From: Tolypeutes matacus
Taxonomy: Eukaryota; Chordata; Mammalia; Cingulata; Chlamyphoridae
DNA length: 64,000 nt
Assembly: GCA_026826555.1 (NCBI GenBank)
Contig: JAKSZT010054304.1
Coordinates: forward strand, 33,496,919 to 33,560,918
Reading direction: 5' to 3'
Shown here: piece after piece, positions 11,111-24,257 of the stretch
Layout of the letters: every line of letters starts with the position of its first letter
Numbering within the stretch: the first letter of the stretch is position 1
Notes under the pieces: generated by a model
What the model saw: the letters and a program-made list of their open reading frames with translations, nothing else
Told to the model about the DNA's origin: nothing
Databases searched by the model: none
Position numbers and translations under genes: made by a program

Positions 11111-11399
11111 AAATCAATGATTAGACTATTAGAGCTCTCCCATAAGGGGAGAGAGGCCATAGCAATAGCTTGAAAACTGAGGTTTATTTGTCACCCATGT
11201 TGACACCCATGGCAAAGAACCATTTGAAGCAGAACATGAATTTCTGTACTGACCAAGCATGTGCCCATTAGGTTGCCATGACTGTCCACTGCATTCACCA
11301 CCAAATAGGACACAGAAGCCTACCTCAGATGCAAGACTGGCCCAAATCATAAGAACTCACCCTAAAGGGACAGCATAGACATGTGACTCCTGACAATAA

Positions 11400-11908
11400 G
11401 CTCAGGCTGTGCAACGTGATGAGCCGGGCCACATCAGCCCGGGCTTAGGCCCCATGAGCATGGCAGCTCGGCCACATTAGTACCACTGCCCCCTTGTCAT
11501 GGATTCTGATAGTGTTTCACTGCCATAGACACATACTCCAGACATGGGACAGCAATTCATGTGTGTCAGGTGGATGCCAGGACCACTGCTGCAGCCTTGG
11601 AGAAACACCTGTGCTATGTGTTTGAATACCTATCCAGACTCCGGTCAAATCAAGATACCTCATTTACAGCACAAGTGACCCAGAAATGGGCACACCTACC
11701 ATGGCATAAGATTTACCTTTCATGCTTCTTCTCACCAAGTAAATGTGGTAATAGAATTTTAGAATGGAGTACTAAACAACAACTACATAAAGGCTATTGG
11801 AAAGACAAATTACTAGAGGGTATTCCCTCTAACGAAAGCTATCTCGGCATTAAAAACTGTACTCCAGCAGAAGGGAAACACATCACTGAAGCATATGTTG
11901 GGAAATAG
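11400..11908 (+). pseudogene. Retroviral integrase core remnant
   Basis: An open frame of 115 codons (11561-11908) carries TTAAALEKHL, then SNQDTSFTAQVTQKWAH, then ILEWSTKQQL. These match the DDE core around the second Asp (SDQGTHFTA-type) and the Glu (xxERxNG-type). The second Asp and the Glu can still be aligned, though neighbouring residues are changed. The N-terminal zinc-binding part (about 11170-11350) has only scattered His and Cys. Integrase joins viral cDNA to host DNA. Confidence 0.7.
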
Positions 11909-12339
11909 TGAGCTTGGAGGGGCTGAAGGAAGAGGCAGTCACTTGATCAGGCTATGCCTGAGGAATCCCAAGTTTTGTATATCCAGCTGCCATTTTTTCC
12001 CCCACTAGAGCATATTCCTTAGGGGTGGTTTGTGGTCTGAACAAGAGCCCTGGACTTGTGGGACTCCATAGGAATGAAGGAAGGGGTGACAAAACACCAA
12101 GGTAACAGGGACCCGCTGTTTATACCTGGGACTCTCAACCCTTTAGTACAGGTGGGTAAGATTCTAGGTTAGGTCCAATTTTTTCAGGATGTGACCTCCT
12201 CCCTGAACTGATGATCAGGGCCAAAACATCTGGGTTAAATGACAGGGGCATTGAAGCTTAAACAGACACCCTGTGTGCCATAGTTGTGCAACCCCCACCT
12301 CAAGTTGTTTGGCAAAACCTCTTCTATCCCAGGAGGTAA

Positions 12340-13260
12340 AGGGAGAGGGGATTAATAATGTCTCTTTCTCTCCTTAGGTTGTCATAGTGATGGACAACCT
12401 TATCACCAAGGGCCCCAATAATACCCGATTTTGCTAGAGCTACCAACCATACCAACTGCTGGTTCTGTTAGCCTTTGAACGGAGATGACAGGTCATTTTT
12501 CCACATCCTTCCAGCCAACCTGTCAACATGGTTGGATCACCCTGGTTGTATGACCTAGTGTCATGTGGAAACCACTCTATAGACAAATACTGTCCACTTC
12601 ACTGGACATGGGAGACATCTTTCAAAGACCTAAGTCTCCCTGTAAGGAGTGCCCCCAAATAGGAAGACACCTTCTCCTTCTGTATTGAAAACATGAACAG
12701 CATTAGGCCCTACCTGGGAGATGTTACTAATGACTATTTTAACCAAATAAGTATGGTTTGATTCTGAGGACAAAAATGAACCTGGACATGCTATTTTGGA
12801 CTAAGCTATTGGTAAGGTAGCTGGTTGCAATCCTGCCTCCAAGCAGACCTGATTACCCTGTTGGGGGTGATCCTATTTGTTGAATTCCTCAAAGGTTGCC
12901 TAAAGATTTTAGAAAATTTGTACCCCCAAATGACATCTGTCAGAGCCATGTGCTGTGCCCCAGGCATGCAATTCACCATTCAAAATAGATGATAAGCGTA
13001 TCAAAATATTTAGTTTATCTATTAGGGTCCCTGGAAAACTCAGTGGATGGACTTTGGTAGGGGACAGTCCTAGAGCAGTCTGCCATCTTTCCCTGGGACC
13101 CACAAATATATCCTGTGCTTAGGACCAGCACATTGGCTTGGCAGGATAAAATGCAATCTCCTATTAGATAATGGGATTGCTGGTTCATTCCTTCCCCTAT
13201 TGTCCTAAGCATATGCAAATATTCATTAGAGACAGTCTGACTCTAGTGAGCACATTTTAT
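12340..13260 (+). pseudogene. Retroviral envelope remnant (SU)
   Basis: The codons at 12457-12468 read CWFC, the CXXC motif found in SU of class I retroviral envelopes, where it forms the isomerisable link to TM. Several cysteine-containing pieces follow, split by stops. No fusion peptide, immunosuppressive-like segment or CX6CC of TM was recognised, so TM is missing or too diverged to see. Its place after integrase supports the call. Confidence 0.5.
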
Positions 13261-13590
13261 GACATCCAGCTCACACCCCCATGGTGTATCTGTATATCTG
13301 TCTCTGATAGGGAAGGGGTGGAATCCCTCCACTAATGTACCCAAACACAAGTGAGGGCTGCTGAGCATAGGACACAACACTGCAATGGCCACAGATTGAG
13401 ACCCACTGACCTTGGGGAACTGACATTTCTACTGAAGCAGACCTTGCTCTGTCTCCTCACTATGTGAGTAAAACATCTTTCCTTCAAAGCATGTGTGAGC
13501 CGTGCATTTGCTATTGATCCCAGCACATGTATTGGAGTGGGTTGACATCTATTTGGTTGTCTATCCTTCTGACCAACAGTGCAACTCAAA

Positions 13591-13769
13591 ATTCACCACT
13601 TATCACAAAAAAATCTTCTCTATTATACTCTTCCTGGCTTCATTATAGCTCCCTTTTCAAAAGTCGTATAACATTAGTGTTCTAAAGTACAATTAATGCT
13701 TCATCACATTGAATTATTTTATATCACCCCTTATATTGACACTAACCTTAATAATCACATATCTTGACA
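13591..13769. other. Unassigned spacer
   Basis: No signal was seen. Confidence 0.4.
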
Positions 13770-13912
13770 TCCTACTAGACTGACACCCCATTGAGAGCAG
13801 CGGCTACAGACTGTGAATCCCCCATGTGTGGATTTCCCACAGAGCCTATCAGAATGCTGGGCACATAGTAAACAATAATTTTGTTGTCCTTGATAAATGA
13901 GTGAATTAAAAT
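13770..13912 (+). mobile_element. L2 3' end
   Basis: The order CTACTAGACTG, GAGAGCAG, GCTGGGCACATAGTAAAC and then AATGAGTGAA follows the conserved end of LINE2 (GCCTGGCACATAGTAGGC, then the TGAATGAA tail). Confidence 0.8.
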
Positions 13913-14778
13913 TACCTCACCAAAACTCCATGAAGTAAATAAAACTGTCTACCATTTTTAAAAACTCACCCAAGAAAACAGTGTTTTTAGTTTTCCCACC
14001 TGGAGACCACAGAAACCCTGGAGATTTTCTCTATATTCATATGTAACTGCACTTAAAAAAAAAAAAAAATGAAAATCTCAAGGAAAAAATTCAGAATTTA
14101 AGAATGGAGAAAAAATCCAATTGACTAAGTGTGCCTACTTTCTCCTGAAGAGTATTTTCTGTTTTCTTCATGTTGACTTGAAAAGATAATAATAATTATG
14201 ACAAAAATTAAGATAAAGAATATCATGTTATCTTTAGCAATTTTAGTGTTCAATTTTTATTACTGTGTACATAAATTCCCAGAAAATGCAAGGCTTTATA
14301 GCTCCACAGATTGTACTCTGAGATTGCATTTATACTTACCTCTGTTTTTAGTTTAGGACATGTTTTCCAAGGGTAAATACTTTTTCACTTCTTTAGGCTC
14401 ATTAATCTCCAACATTAATGTACCTCATCACAAATGAGGATATGCAGAAGGCTCCTGTTTCTGGCCTGCTCTGTCATTGCTTCTTGTTGCTAGCAACACA
14501 CAGAAGAACTGCTAGCTGCTGCCAATTCCCCTGTTAGCCTGTATACTAAATATGGGTGAATTTTTCTTTAAGGAACATATTATCAAAAAATGTGTGTGTG
14601 TATGTATGTGTTTAATTAGCCCCTGGTTGTTAAGTTGTTGAAGAATTGCTCAAAGTCATTTATATCACAAATGATCTCCAAAATTTAGCATCTGGCATGC
14701 CATAGATGTCCATCTAAACCAATTGCGAGTCTCAGTCATAGTTTATATCAAGAAAATAACTGCTAATTAAAGCAAATG
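13913..14778. other. No recognised gene or repeat
   Basis: An A-run lies at 14055-14069 and a TG-rich stretch at 14589-14612. Nothing else was recognised. Confidence 0.45.
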
Positions 14779-15195
14779 TTTTAGTTTCTCAGCTGCTAAA
14801 TTAAATACCATACAATGGGTCGGCTTAAACAATGAAGATTATTGACTAATGCTTTTGAGGTTACAAGAAGTCCAAAAGACTGTGACATTCTGGAGCACGT
14901 TGTTAGAGATCCTTGATCCTTGGCTTTTCTGTCACATGGTATTGAAAATAGTGGCATCTTCTGCTTTCTCTTCCAGGTCTCTTTTCAGTTTGGGCTGCTC
15001 CCATAGCTTCCTACCTGGTGCCTTCTGTATAAGGCCTTCAGTAATAAGATTAAGACCCATACTGGTTCAGTTGGGCCATGCCATAATTGAAGCAGCTTCA
15101 TCAAAAGTTTCTATTTACAATGGATTCACATCCACAGGAATGGACTGAAATTAACATGTTTTTTCTGGGTACATTATCTCCAAGCCACCACAGCT
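14779..15195 (-). mobile_element. MaLR-like LTR, antisense
   Basis: The plus strand begins TTTAGTTTCTCAGCTGCTAA and passes a GGCTTAAACAATGAAGATTA segment. This layout is parallel to the antisense MaLR LTR at 57838-58285 (TTAGTCTCCTAGGGCTGCTG, then a GGCTTAATACAACAGAGATT segment). It is more diverged and the end near 15195 is estimated. The 99-codon frame at 14849-15148 is not a gene. Confidence 0.55.
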
Positions 15196-15509
15196 ACCAT
15201 TAAGTGGGTTAACTCAAACCTATAACAATAACAAGTTTTACTGCTTTGACACCTTTTCAGGATTAGTCTATGGGGAAAAATATTCTGTTGTTGTCTTGTA
15301 AAACTGGGAAACATTAAGCAATGCAAAATTAAACATATTTCAATAGTACAGAAGATTTCAGAGTTTAATTAATGTTAGCATATTATGAATCACCAAAAGT
15401 GGGATAGTGGATTCCCTAATTCTGCAATTTATTTGGCATAATTTATGGGGACTACAGAAAACCTGTTTAAATAAAATATTTCCATATGTATATATTAGCA
15501 ATTTGAAAG
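15196..15509. other. No recognised feature
   Basis: AT-rich, no repeat recognised. Confidence 0.4.
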
Positions 15510-15780
15510 GTAGTGTCATAATGTAGAGTTGGAGGCAGAAGACCTGAATTCTTCTTTGAGCAGTGTCAGTGATTAGCTATGTAACCTTGGTTGAGACCAT
15601 GAGCAAAACATTTTTGTCCCATGCCTTAGTTTCCTATTTGTAAAATGGAGGTAAACTCATAAGGTTATTGTGAAAATGAGATTAATAAATACATAGTAAA
15701 ATTGTATAAACTGAAAAGCACTATTCTAATATGAGTTGATATTCCATTTATATTATAAAATTCCACATATGTTTTCTTGA
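15510..15780 (+). mobile_element. MIR SINE
   Basis: The core phrases TTAGCTATGTAACCTTGG and TTAGTTTCCTATTTGTAAAA are followed by TCATAAGGTTATTGTGA, in the order of the MIR consensus. It is old and diverged. Confidence 0.88.
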
Positions 15781-16648
15781 GGATTTATACTTGCTTTCTC
15801 TGACTAGAAACTGTCTTACTCTCTGAGTCTATGGTAGTGCAAAGTGAAGAAATCTTGTATCTGATATAGTCATCCAAGTCATTCCAAGGTTAGATAGCTA
15901 TAAAAGACTATGTTGGAAAGTCTAATTTTCAAATTTAAAGAATTGTTTTCAAATAATTCTGTTGTCCTTTTTCTGTAAGAAAGGCGATATGCAAATAAAA
16001 ATTTGCTTATATTTTTTAAAAGAAACAATGAAAAGATGAACCAAAAACTATTAGAAATGGTTACATATGGGGAAAGAAATAGGATCTCTGAATGTACCTT
16101 GTTTTATAGATTTTTTTAACTTTGAAACCCTATAATTATTTTATGTAATCAAAAAGAATAATTCTCTCAGAATAAAAAGCTTAAGCAGTATGTAAGAAAT
16201 TAAAAAGTATTGGAGACGAAAGAATATAATTGCATATCAAATTGTTGACAGATTGTTAAAAGTTCACAGTTGTTTGTTTATATGGACATAGGAACCTAAC
16301 TCCGTTCCCATACACACGTATATGTGTGTGTTGTTATGGATTATGCTGTAAGGTTTTCTTATCTGGCCTTCTTTCATTGAAGGACCTGGATTACTGAAGA
16401 AAAATCTGTTTACATGTTAGAACACCAAGCAGACCTGTTTATCTTTGACTTTTACACACTTTGTCTATCTCCTGAGGTTGACTCTAAGTAAAATTTATGT
16501 ACCCATAGATGCAAGGTAAAAAACAAGAGGCCAGCATTAAGTTTGCAGAAGGCAACAGCCGGCACATGGCCTACCATATGCTTAATACAGATTTAAGGAA
16601 AGAGAATTTTTATTAAAACTGGCTATTGTGAAATCCTGCCCTAACGAT
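15781..16648. other. No recognised gene or repeat
   Basis: AT-rich intergenic sequence with no long frames. Confidence 0.45.
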
Positions 16649-18366
16649 GTGATGCTTTTTTAAAAGTAGTTTTATTGAGATGTGTTCACACACCATACAA
16701 TCCACCCAAAGTATACAATTAATGGCTCTCAGTATAATCCAGTTATTCATTCATCACCACAATCAATTTTAGAATATTTTTATTGCTCCAAAAAGAAAAA
16801 AATACTAGGCCCCATATATCCCCTATTATTGACACTTAACGTTGGTGTGGTACCTCTGCTACAATTGATAAAAGAATATTAAAATATTACTATTAACTAA
16901 TGTCCTTAGTTTGCATTAGGTTTATTTTTCCCAATATTCCATCTTATTATGAACACTTAGAATAGTGATGTACATACATTTGTTCTAGTTCATGAAAGAA
17001 CATTTTTAATTTGTACTATTAACCACAGTCATTTTCCACAACGGGGTTCACTGTGTTATTCAGCCGCATGTATTATTCTCTAGCTTTACCCTAGTAATGC
17101 ACACAAACTAAAACTTCCCCTTTCAATCACAACCACACACATAATTCATCACTAACACTCACAATAATTTGCTACCAACACCTCTATCCTTTTTCAAAGA
17201 TTTACAATCAACCTGATTAAATATTCTTCACAAATTGAGCATCAGCTCACCATTCTCTACCCTCATTCCATCTCATAGTCACCAATAGGCTAGATTTTAA
17301 CTCCACAACTTTGCTTATTATAGTTAGGTCATATTAGTGAGATCATACAAAGTTTGTTCTTTTGTGTCTGGCTTATTTCACTAAGCATAATGTCCCCAAG
17401 GTTCATCCATGCTTTCAAATCCTTCGGGACTTCATTCCTTTTTATAACTCACTAAGATTCCACTGTATATATATATATATACGACATTTTTTTATCCATT
17501 CATTGTCGATGGACACTTGGGTTCTTTCCATCTTTTGGCAATAGTGAATAATGCCTCTATGAACATTGATTTGAAAATATCTGTTCATGTTCCTGCTTTC
17601 AGTTCTGCGTAGTAGGATTGCTGGATCACATGGCAATTCTATGCTTAGCTTTCTGAGGAACTTCCAAACTGTCTTCTACAGCTCATGCACAATTTTACAT
17701 TCCAACCAGCATTAAATAAATGTTCCTTTTTCTCCACATTCTCTCCAACACTAGTAGTTTTCTTTTTCTTTTTAATAGTGCCCATTTTAGTATGCATAAA
17801 GTAGTATCTCATTTTGGTTTTGATTTGCATTTCCCTAATGCTAGTGCACTATGTTGAGTATATTTTCATGTACTTTTTAGATATTTTTATTTTTCTGTTT
17901 TGGAATAATGCCTATTCAAATCTTTTGACCACTTTTAATTATGTTATTTTTCTTATTACTGTTGAGTTGTAGGATTTCTTTATATATTCTGGATATTAAA
18001 CCCTTATTGGATATGTGGTTTCTAAATATAATATTTTCTCCCATTGATTGAGTAAGCTGTCTTTTCACTTTCTTGACAAAGTTCTTTGAAATACAAAAGT
18101 ATTTCATTGTAGGGAGGTCTCATTTATCTATTTTTCTTTTGTTGCTTATGCTTGAAGATGCTTCTTTAAGTTTTCTTATAGAAATTTTATGGTCCTGGCT
18201 CTTATATTTAGGTCTTTTATCCATTTTGATTTAATGTTTGCATAAGGTCTGAGACAGGGGTCCTCTTTCATTCTTTTGGATATGGATATCCAGTTCTCCC
18301 AGCATCATTTGTTGAAGAGACTGTTCTGTCTGAGTTGGATGGATTCAGCAGCTGTGTGAAAAATTG
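16649..18366 (-). mobile_element. L1 3' portion, antisense (5'-truncated)
   Basis: Reading the minus strand from 18366 gives ORF2 C-terminal sequence, then a 3'UTR that ends at a short T-run (16649-16654). Minus-strand frames at 17442-17636, 17645-17830 and 17916-18107 are pieces of the ORF2 C-terminus, including a [11 protein letters not shown]...[18 protein letters not shown] stretch equivalent to 2100-2190 of L1-1. A TA repeat (17466-17482) has expanded inside it. It abuts the 5'UTR of the next L1 without spacer. Confidence 0.9.
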
Positions 18367-19125
18367 ATGAAGGATTGTAGGAAGATGGCATCGGATTAGG
18401 CAGACATGGCTCAACTCTCTCACAAAAACAATGGAGAAAGATAAAAAAGCTGTCCAAAGGACCTGCTTTGGGATCAGCAGAACAGAACAGTGCTTCACAA
18501 CAACTCCCAGGAGGGTGAGGGACAAAGAGACAAAGAATCTGAAACAATAAAGGTGTTACTAAACCCCCATGGTATCTGGGAATATTGGCCTTCTCCAATC
18601 CCAAGATATTAAACTGAGGTAAAACCCCTGGCTCAATAAAGCTGATTGAGAGGGGAGTGGACATTTTCCTCCCTGTCAGCTATTACAAGGAAAAAGGGAA
18701 AGGGAGCCCAGGAACTTTTCTTTTGTGTCTTTGCCCAGCAGAAGCCACTTTTAGTCTCTGCTCTGGCCAGACCAAAACACAGGAAAACCTAGATTGAAAG
18801 GCTCTCGTTCATGTGAAGTCGCACTGACAAGCACCATCTGCTGACTGGTCTGGAAATTGCATGGGCAAAGACTGCTTTTGGTTCTCTCTGTACTCTAACT
18901 CCTGGGAGAAAATCTGCACCTCATTAGTGAGTTCCTGGTACAATTCTGATTATTTAAGCAAGGCAATTTTAAGACATAGAATAAGTTGAATCAAATATCA
19001 AGAAGAGCTGTGAAAAAAAGCATTAGGCAAGAGGAGAAATTGGCCATCAGAGTAAATTCACAAACATATTCAGATGCCTATACATCAGCAAAAAAATTAC
19101 AAGCCATACCAGGAAACAGGAAGAG

Positions 19126-20009
19126 ATGGCCCAGCCAAAGGAAAAAAGCAAATACCTTGAGGAGATATAGGACTTAAGACAATCAACGATAATCAGACAC
19201 AACTCTCCTAAATCGATATAAAGAATTGAAAGAAAATATGACCAGAGATAAAGGATATTAAGAAGACACTAGATGAGCATTAAGAACAATTTGAGAGCCT
19301 ACAAAGAAAAGTAACAGACCTTATGAGAATGAAAGACATGTGGATGAGATTAAAAATATATTAGAGGCACATAAGTGCAGATGTGAATTGCTTGAAGACA
19401 GAATTAGTAATTTTGAAGACAGAACATCTGAACTGGAAAATACAGGAGAACAGAAAGAGAAGAGAATGGAAAAAAATGGAACATAGTCTCAGGGAATTGA
19501 ATGACAACACAAAATGCACAAACATGCATATTATCAGTGTCCCAAAAGGAGAAGAGAATGGAAAAGGGGCAGAAAGAATATTTGAAGAAATAATGACCAA
19601 AAACTTCCCAACACTTATGAAGGACATATGTATCATTATCCAAGAAAGACAATGCACCCCAAACAGAATAGATCCGAATCGACCTACCCTGAGACACCTA
19701 TTATTCAGAATGAAAAATATCAGAGATAAAGAGAGGATTCTGAAAGCAGCAAGAGAAAAGCAATGCATCACATACAGGGGAAACTTGATAAGATTAAGTG
19801 CCAACCTCTCATCAGAAAGGATAGAGGAGAGAAGAAAATGGTATGATATATTTAAGGTACTGAAAGAAAAAAACTGCTATCCAAGAATACTGTATCTGGC
19901 AAAATTGTCCTTCAAAAATGAGGGTGAGTTCAAAGTTTTTACAGACAAACAAAACCTGATAGAATATGTTACCAAAAGACTAGATACTAAAGAGAGTGCT
20001 ACAGCCTGA
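19126..20009 (+). pseudogene. L1 ORF1 (RNA-binding chaperone), broken
   Basis: The family start codon is taken at 19126, aligned with starts at 40855 and 51770 (ATG, then a Gln-Pro/Ser-rich beginning). A stop follows within 20 codons, so the N-terminal coiled coil is broken. The frame 19383-20009 (208 residues) preserves the end of the coiled coil, the RRM domain (roughly residues 35-140, with VPKGEEN) and the C-terminal domain (ITYRGNLIRLSANLSSE near residue 135 onward). In active L1, trimers of this protein bind L1 RNA in the RNP. Confidence 0.88.
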
Positions 20010-20128
20010 AAAGAAAAAACAAGGGTGAGAGACTTGGAGAAGAGTGTAGAAATGAAAATTATTAGGAAGGGTATATTAAAGAGTAAAAAGACAGTATGAT
20101 ATGACAACAGAAAGCCAAGGGGGACAAA

Positions 20129-23100
20129 ATGGATGAAGTAAGTAATGCCTTTACAGTTATAACATCAAATATTAATGGCTTGAACTCCACAATCAAACAC
20201 ATAGACTGATGAAATTGATTTTAAAAATCTGAGCCATCTGTATGTTGTCTATAAGAGACTCACCTCAGACATAAGGACACAACAGGTTAAAAGTGAAAGG
20301 TTGGAAAAAGATATTCCACACAAATACTAACCAAAAAAGAGCTGGAGTAGTGATACCAATATCGGACAAAATAGATTTTAAGTGCAAATCTGTTATAAGG
20401 GATGAAGAAGGTAATTATATATTAATAAAAGAAACAATTCATCAAGAAGAAATAACTATACTAAATATTCATCTAACCTGAGTGCCCCAAGATACATGAG
20501 GCACATACTGGCAAAGTTGAAGAGAGAAATGAACGTCTCTACAATTATAGTTGGCGATTTCAATACACCACTCTCAGTATTGGATAGAACATCTGGACAG
20601 AGGATAAAGAAACTGCCTGAAAAATATGATAAATGAACTAGACCTGACAGACATCTATAGAGCATTGCACCCCAAAAGAGCAGGACATACTTTCTTTTCA
20701 AGTGCTCATGGATCCTTCTCAAAGATAGACCATATGTTGGGTCACAAGAAAAGTCTCAATAAATTTAAAACATTTGAAATTATATAAAACACTTTGTTTG
20801 ATCATAACAGAATGAAGCTGGAAATCAATAATGGATGGAAAAAGGGAAAATTCATAAATATATGGAGAAAAACCACACACCCTTTATAATGTGTCAAAGA
20901 AGAAATTTCAAGAGGATTCAGCAAATATCTTGAGATGAATGAAAATGAGAACACAACATATAAAAACCTATGGGATACAACAAAGGAAATGCTGAAGGGG
21001 AATTTTATAGCCATCAATGCTTACATTAAAAAAGAATAAAAGAACTAAAATTAAAAAGCTAATTGCACACCTGGAAGAACTAGAAAAAAACAACAACAGC
21101 AAGCGAATCCCAAACCAAGCTGAAGGAAAGAAATAGTAAAGAACAGAGCAGAAATAAATGAAATCAAGAACAAAGAAATAGAGAGAATCAACAAAACCAA
21201 AATTTGATTCTTTGAGAAGATCAACAAAATCTACAAATCCTTAGCAAGATAGATAAAGAAAAAAAGAGAGAAGTTGTAAATAAAATCAGAAATGGGGGGG
21301 GGGGTCATTACCACTGATCCCACAGAAATAAGTGTGATCATAAGAGGATTCTATGAACAACTGTATGGCAAAAAACTAGACAATGTAGATAAGATGGACA
21401 AATTCCTAGAAACACATGAACCACCTACACTGACCCTAGAAGAAATAGAAGATCTCAAGAAACCAATCAAAACTGAAGAGACTGAAACACTATTCAAAAA
21501 CCTCCAAAAGATGAAAAGCCCAGGACCAGATGGTTTCACAGGTGAATTCCACCAATCATTCAAAGACAATCTAATATCAAGCTTGCTGAAACTCTTCCGA
21601 AAAATTGAACAGGAAATAATACCCAAAAAACTCATTCTATGAAACCAACATTATCCTAACACCAAAACCAGGTAAAGAAAATTATAGACCAATATCTCTA
21701 ATGAATATAGATGCAAAATTCCTCAACTAAATACTTGCAAACCTAATCCAAAAGCACATTAAAAGAATTATACACAATCAAGTGGGTTTTATCCCAGGCT
21801 TGCAAATGTGGTTCAAAACAAGAAAATCAATTAGTATAATAAACCACATTGATAAATTAAAGAAGAAAAACCACATGATCCTCTCAATTACTGCAGAAAA
21901 GGCATGTAACAAAATACAGCACCATTTCTTGATTTAAAAAAAAAAAAAAAAAAAAAAACTCCAAAAGATAGTAATAGAAGGAAGCTTTCTCAATATGGTA
22001 AAGTGCATATATGAAAAACCTAGAGCTAGCATTGTATATAATGGTGAAAGACTGAAAGCTTTCCCACTGAGATTAGAAACAATACAGGATGCCCAATGTC
22101 ACCATTATTTTATTCAGTAATGTGCTAGGTAAAGAAATAAAACAGATCAAAAAAGGAAAAGAAGTAAAATTTTGACTATTCGCTGATGATATGATCCCAT
22201 ATCTAGAAAAGCCTGAAAAATCCACAATGAAGCTACTAGAATTAATAGATGAGTTCAGCAAAGTGGCAGAATACAAGATTAATATGCAAAAATCAATAGC
22301 ATTTCTATACACTACTGATTTGCAACCTGAGGAGGAAATCAGAAAAAAATGTTCCATTTTTAATAGTGACTAAAACAATCAAATATTTAGGAATAAATTT
22401 AACCAAGGACATAAAGGACCTGTATTCAGAAAATTATAAAACATTGCTAAAAGAAACTGAAGAAGACTTAATTAAATTTAAGTACCTCCATGTTCATGGA
22501 TTGGAAGATTAAATGTCATTGAGATGTCACTTCTACCCAAACTTCTTTACAGATTCAATGCAATCCCAATAAAAATCCCAAGAGCCTTTTTTGCAAAAAT
22601 GGAAAAGCCAATAATCAAATTTATTTGGAAGGGTAAAGGGCCCCAAATAGCCAAAAACGTCTTACAAAAGAAGATGATAGACTCTCGTTTCCTGAGTTTA
22701 AAGCATATTACTTAGCTACAGTGGTAAAAACAACATGTTATTGGTATAATGACAGACAGATTGACCAATGGAACTGAATCAGGAACTCAGCAATAGACCA
22801 TCACATCTACAGTCAAGTGATCTTTGACAATCTGTTAAGCCCACCCAGCTGGCCAGAACAGTCTATTCAACAAATAGTCCTGTGAAAACTGGATAGCCAT
22901 ATATAAAAGAAATAAAGAAGACCCCTTTTTCACAACTTATACAAAAATTAAATATAAAAATGGATCAAGGATTTAGATATAAAACAACAGCCATAAATCT
23001 CCTAGAAGAAAATGTAGGAAAACATCTTTAAGATCTTGTGGTAGGCAGTAGTTTCTTAAACCTTACACTCAAAGCATGAGCAACAAAGGAAAAAATAGAT

Positions 23101-23660
23101 AATTGGGACCTCCTCCAAATTAAACACTTTTGCACCTCAAAGAACTTTGTCAAAAGGGTGAAAAGGCAGCTGACTCAATGAGAGAAAATATTTGGCAATC
23201 ATATATCTAATAAGGGTTTCATATCCATGATATATAAAAATATCACTCAACTCAACAATGAAAAGACAAACTATCCTATAAGAAATGGGCAAAAGACTTG
23301 AAAAGAACAAATACAAATGGTGCAGAAACACATTTAAAAAAAATGTCCAACATCACTAGAGATTTGGGAAATGCAAATCAAAATTACAATGAGATATTGT
23401 TTCACAACTATTAGACTGGCCACTATTAAAAAGTCAGAAAATTGTAAATGTTGGAGAGGATGTGGAGAGATAGGAAGGCTTATTCACTGTTGATGGGAAT
23501 GTAGAATGTTACAGCCACTGTGGAGGGCTGTTTGGCAGTTCCTAAGGAATTTGAATATAGACTTGCCATGTGACCCAGCAATAACACTGCTAGGTTATAC
23601 CCAGAAGAACTGAGAGCAGTGACATGAAGAGACATCTGACACCGATGTTCATAGCCTTAT
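20129..23660 (+). pseudogene. L1 ORF2 (endonuclease and reverse transcriptase), broken and 3'-truncated
   Basis: The start at 20129 reads MDEVSNAFTVITSNINGLNS, the endonuclease N-terminus. Endonuclease pieces include a frame at 20293-20481 and GDFNTPLS near 20552. The RT domain begins around 21292-21642 ([12 protein letters not shown]), and the catalytic loop reads FADD at 22179-22190. C-terminal sequence continues to about 23660. Numerous stops, two homopolymer runs and the missing 3' end exclude activity. The intact protein nicks DNA and primes cDNA at the nick. Confidence 0.9.
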
Positions 23661-24257
23661 AATAGCTTTGCTAGTTACAGACAAAGTGATGTGCTTTCAC
23701 CATTTCTATTCATTTCCAAAGATTTACAAACAACATTTTTACCAATTCTGCACAGATTAACACTCAGCTTTCCATTCTCTACCTTCATTCTATTTTCTGG
23801 TGACCTATATTCTAATTATTAATTCTGTGAATTTACATAATATATTTAGTGCACAAAAGCACAATCATATAGTATTTGTCCTTCTATGTCTGGCTTGCTT
23901 CACTAAACATAACGTCCTCCAGGTTCATCCATGTTGTCATATGCTTCACGACTTCCTTTCTTCTTACCTCTGCATAATATTCCATTATGTGTATATATCA
24001 CAATTTATTTATCCTTTCATCAGTTAATGGACACCTGGGTTGTTTCCAGCTTTTGGCAATCATGAATAACACCACCATTCTGCCAATCTGTGCCTTTTGA
24101 TTGAGGAGTTTAATCCATAAATATTCAATGATATCACTATATAGGCAGTATGTACTTCAGCGATTTTACCCTTTGGTTTTTATATGTCATATCTTCTTTT
24201 GTGTCTTTTTTTTTTTTTTTTCCTTTTTAGTTACCTTTACTGATAATCTTCATTTCT

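Larger units (their letters stand above)
9191..13590 (+). mobile_element. Decayed endogenous retrovirus, internal region
   Basis: Domain traces follow retroviral order: leader, gag-like region, protease, RT, RNase H, integrase, then an Env SU motif. The order and the plus orientation agree with the LTR at 8376-9190. There are many stops and frameshifts, and the RT palm region appears deleted. The CWFC motif in the Env trace and the pol order suggest a class I (gamma-like) virus, but this is inferred. The right edge is uncertain because no 3' LTR is visible. It cannot produce virus or a full protein. Confidence 0.75.
18367..23660 (+). mobile_element. Nearly complete L1 (L1-2), lacking its own 3' end
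   Basis: In order: a 5'UTR of about 760 bp, ORF1 (19126-20009), a short spacer, then ORF2 (20129 to about 23660). The 5' start, with GGAAGATGGCAT at 18381-18392, resembles the start of the L1 at 51019, so this is probably close to a genuine 5' end. It stops inside the ORF2 C-terminal region and meets an antisense L1 3'UTR. Both ORFs have stops and frameshifts. An A-run (21936-21958) and a G-run (about 21295-21303) lie inside ORF2. Confidence 0.92.
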
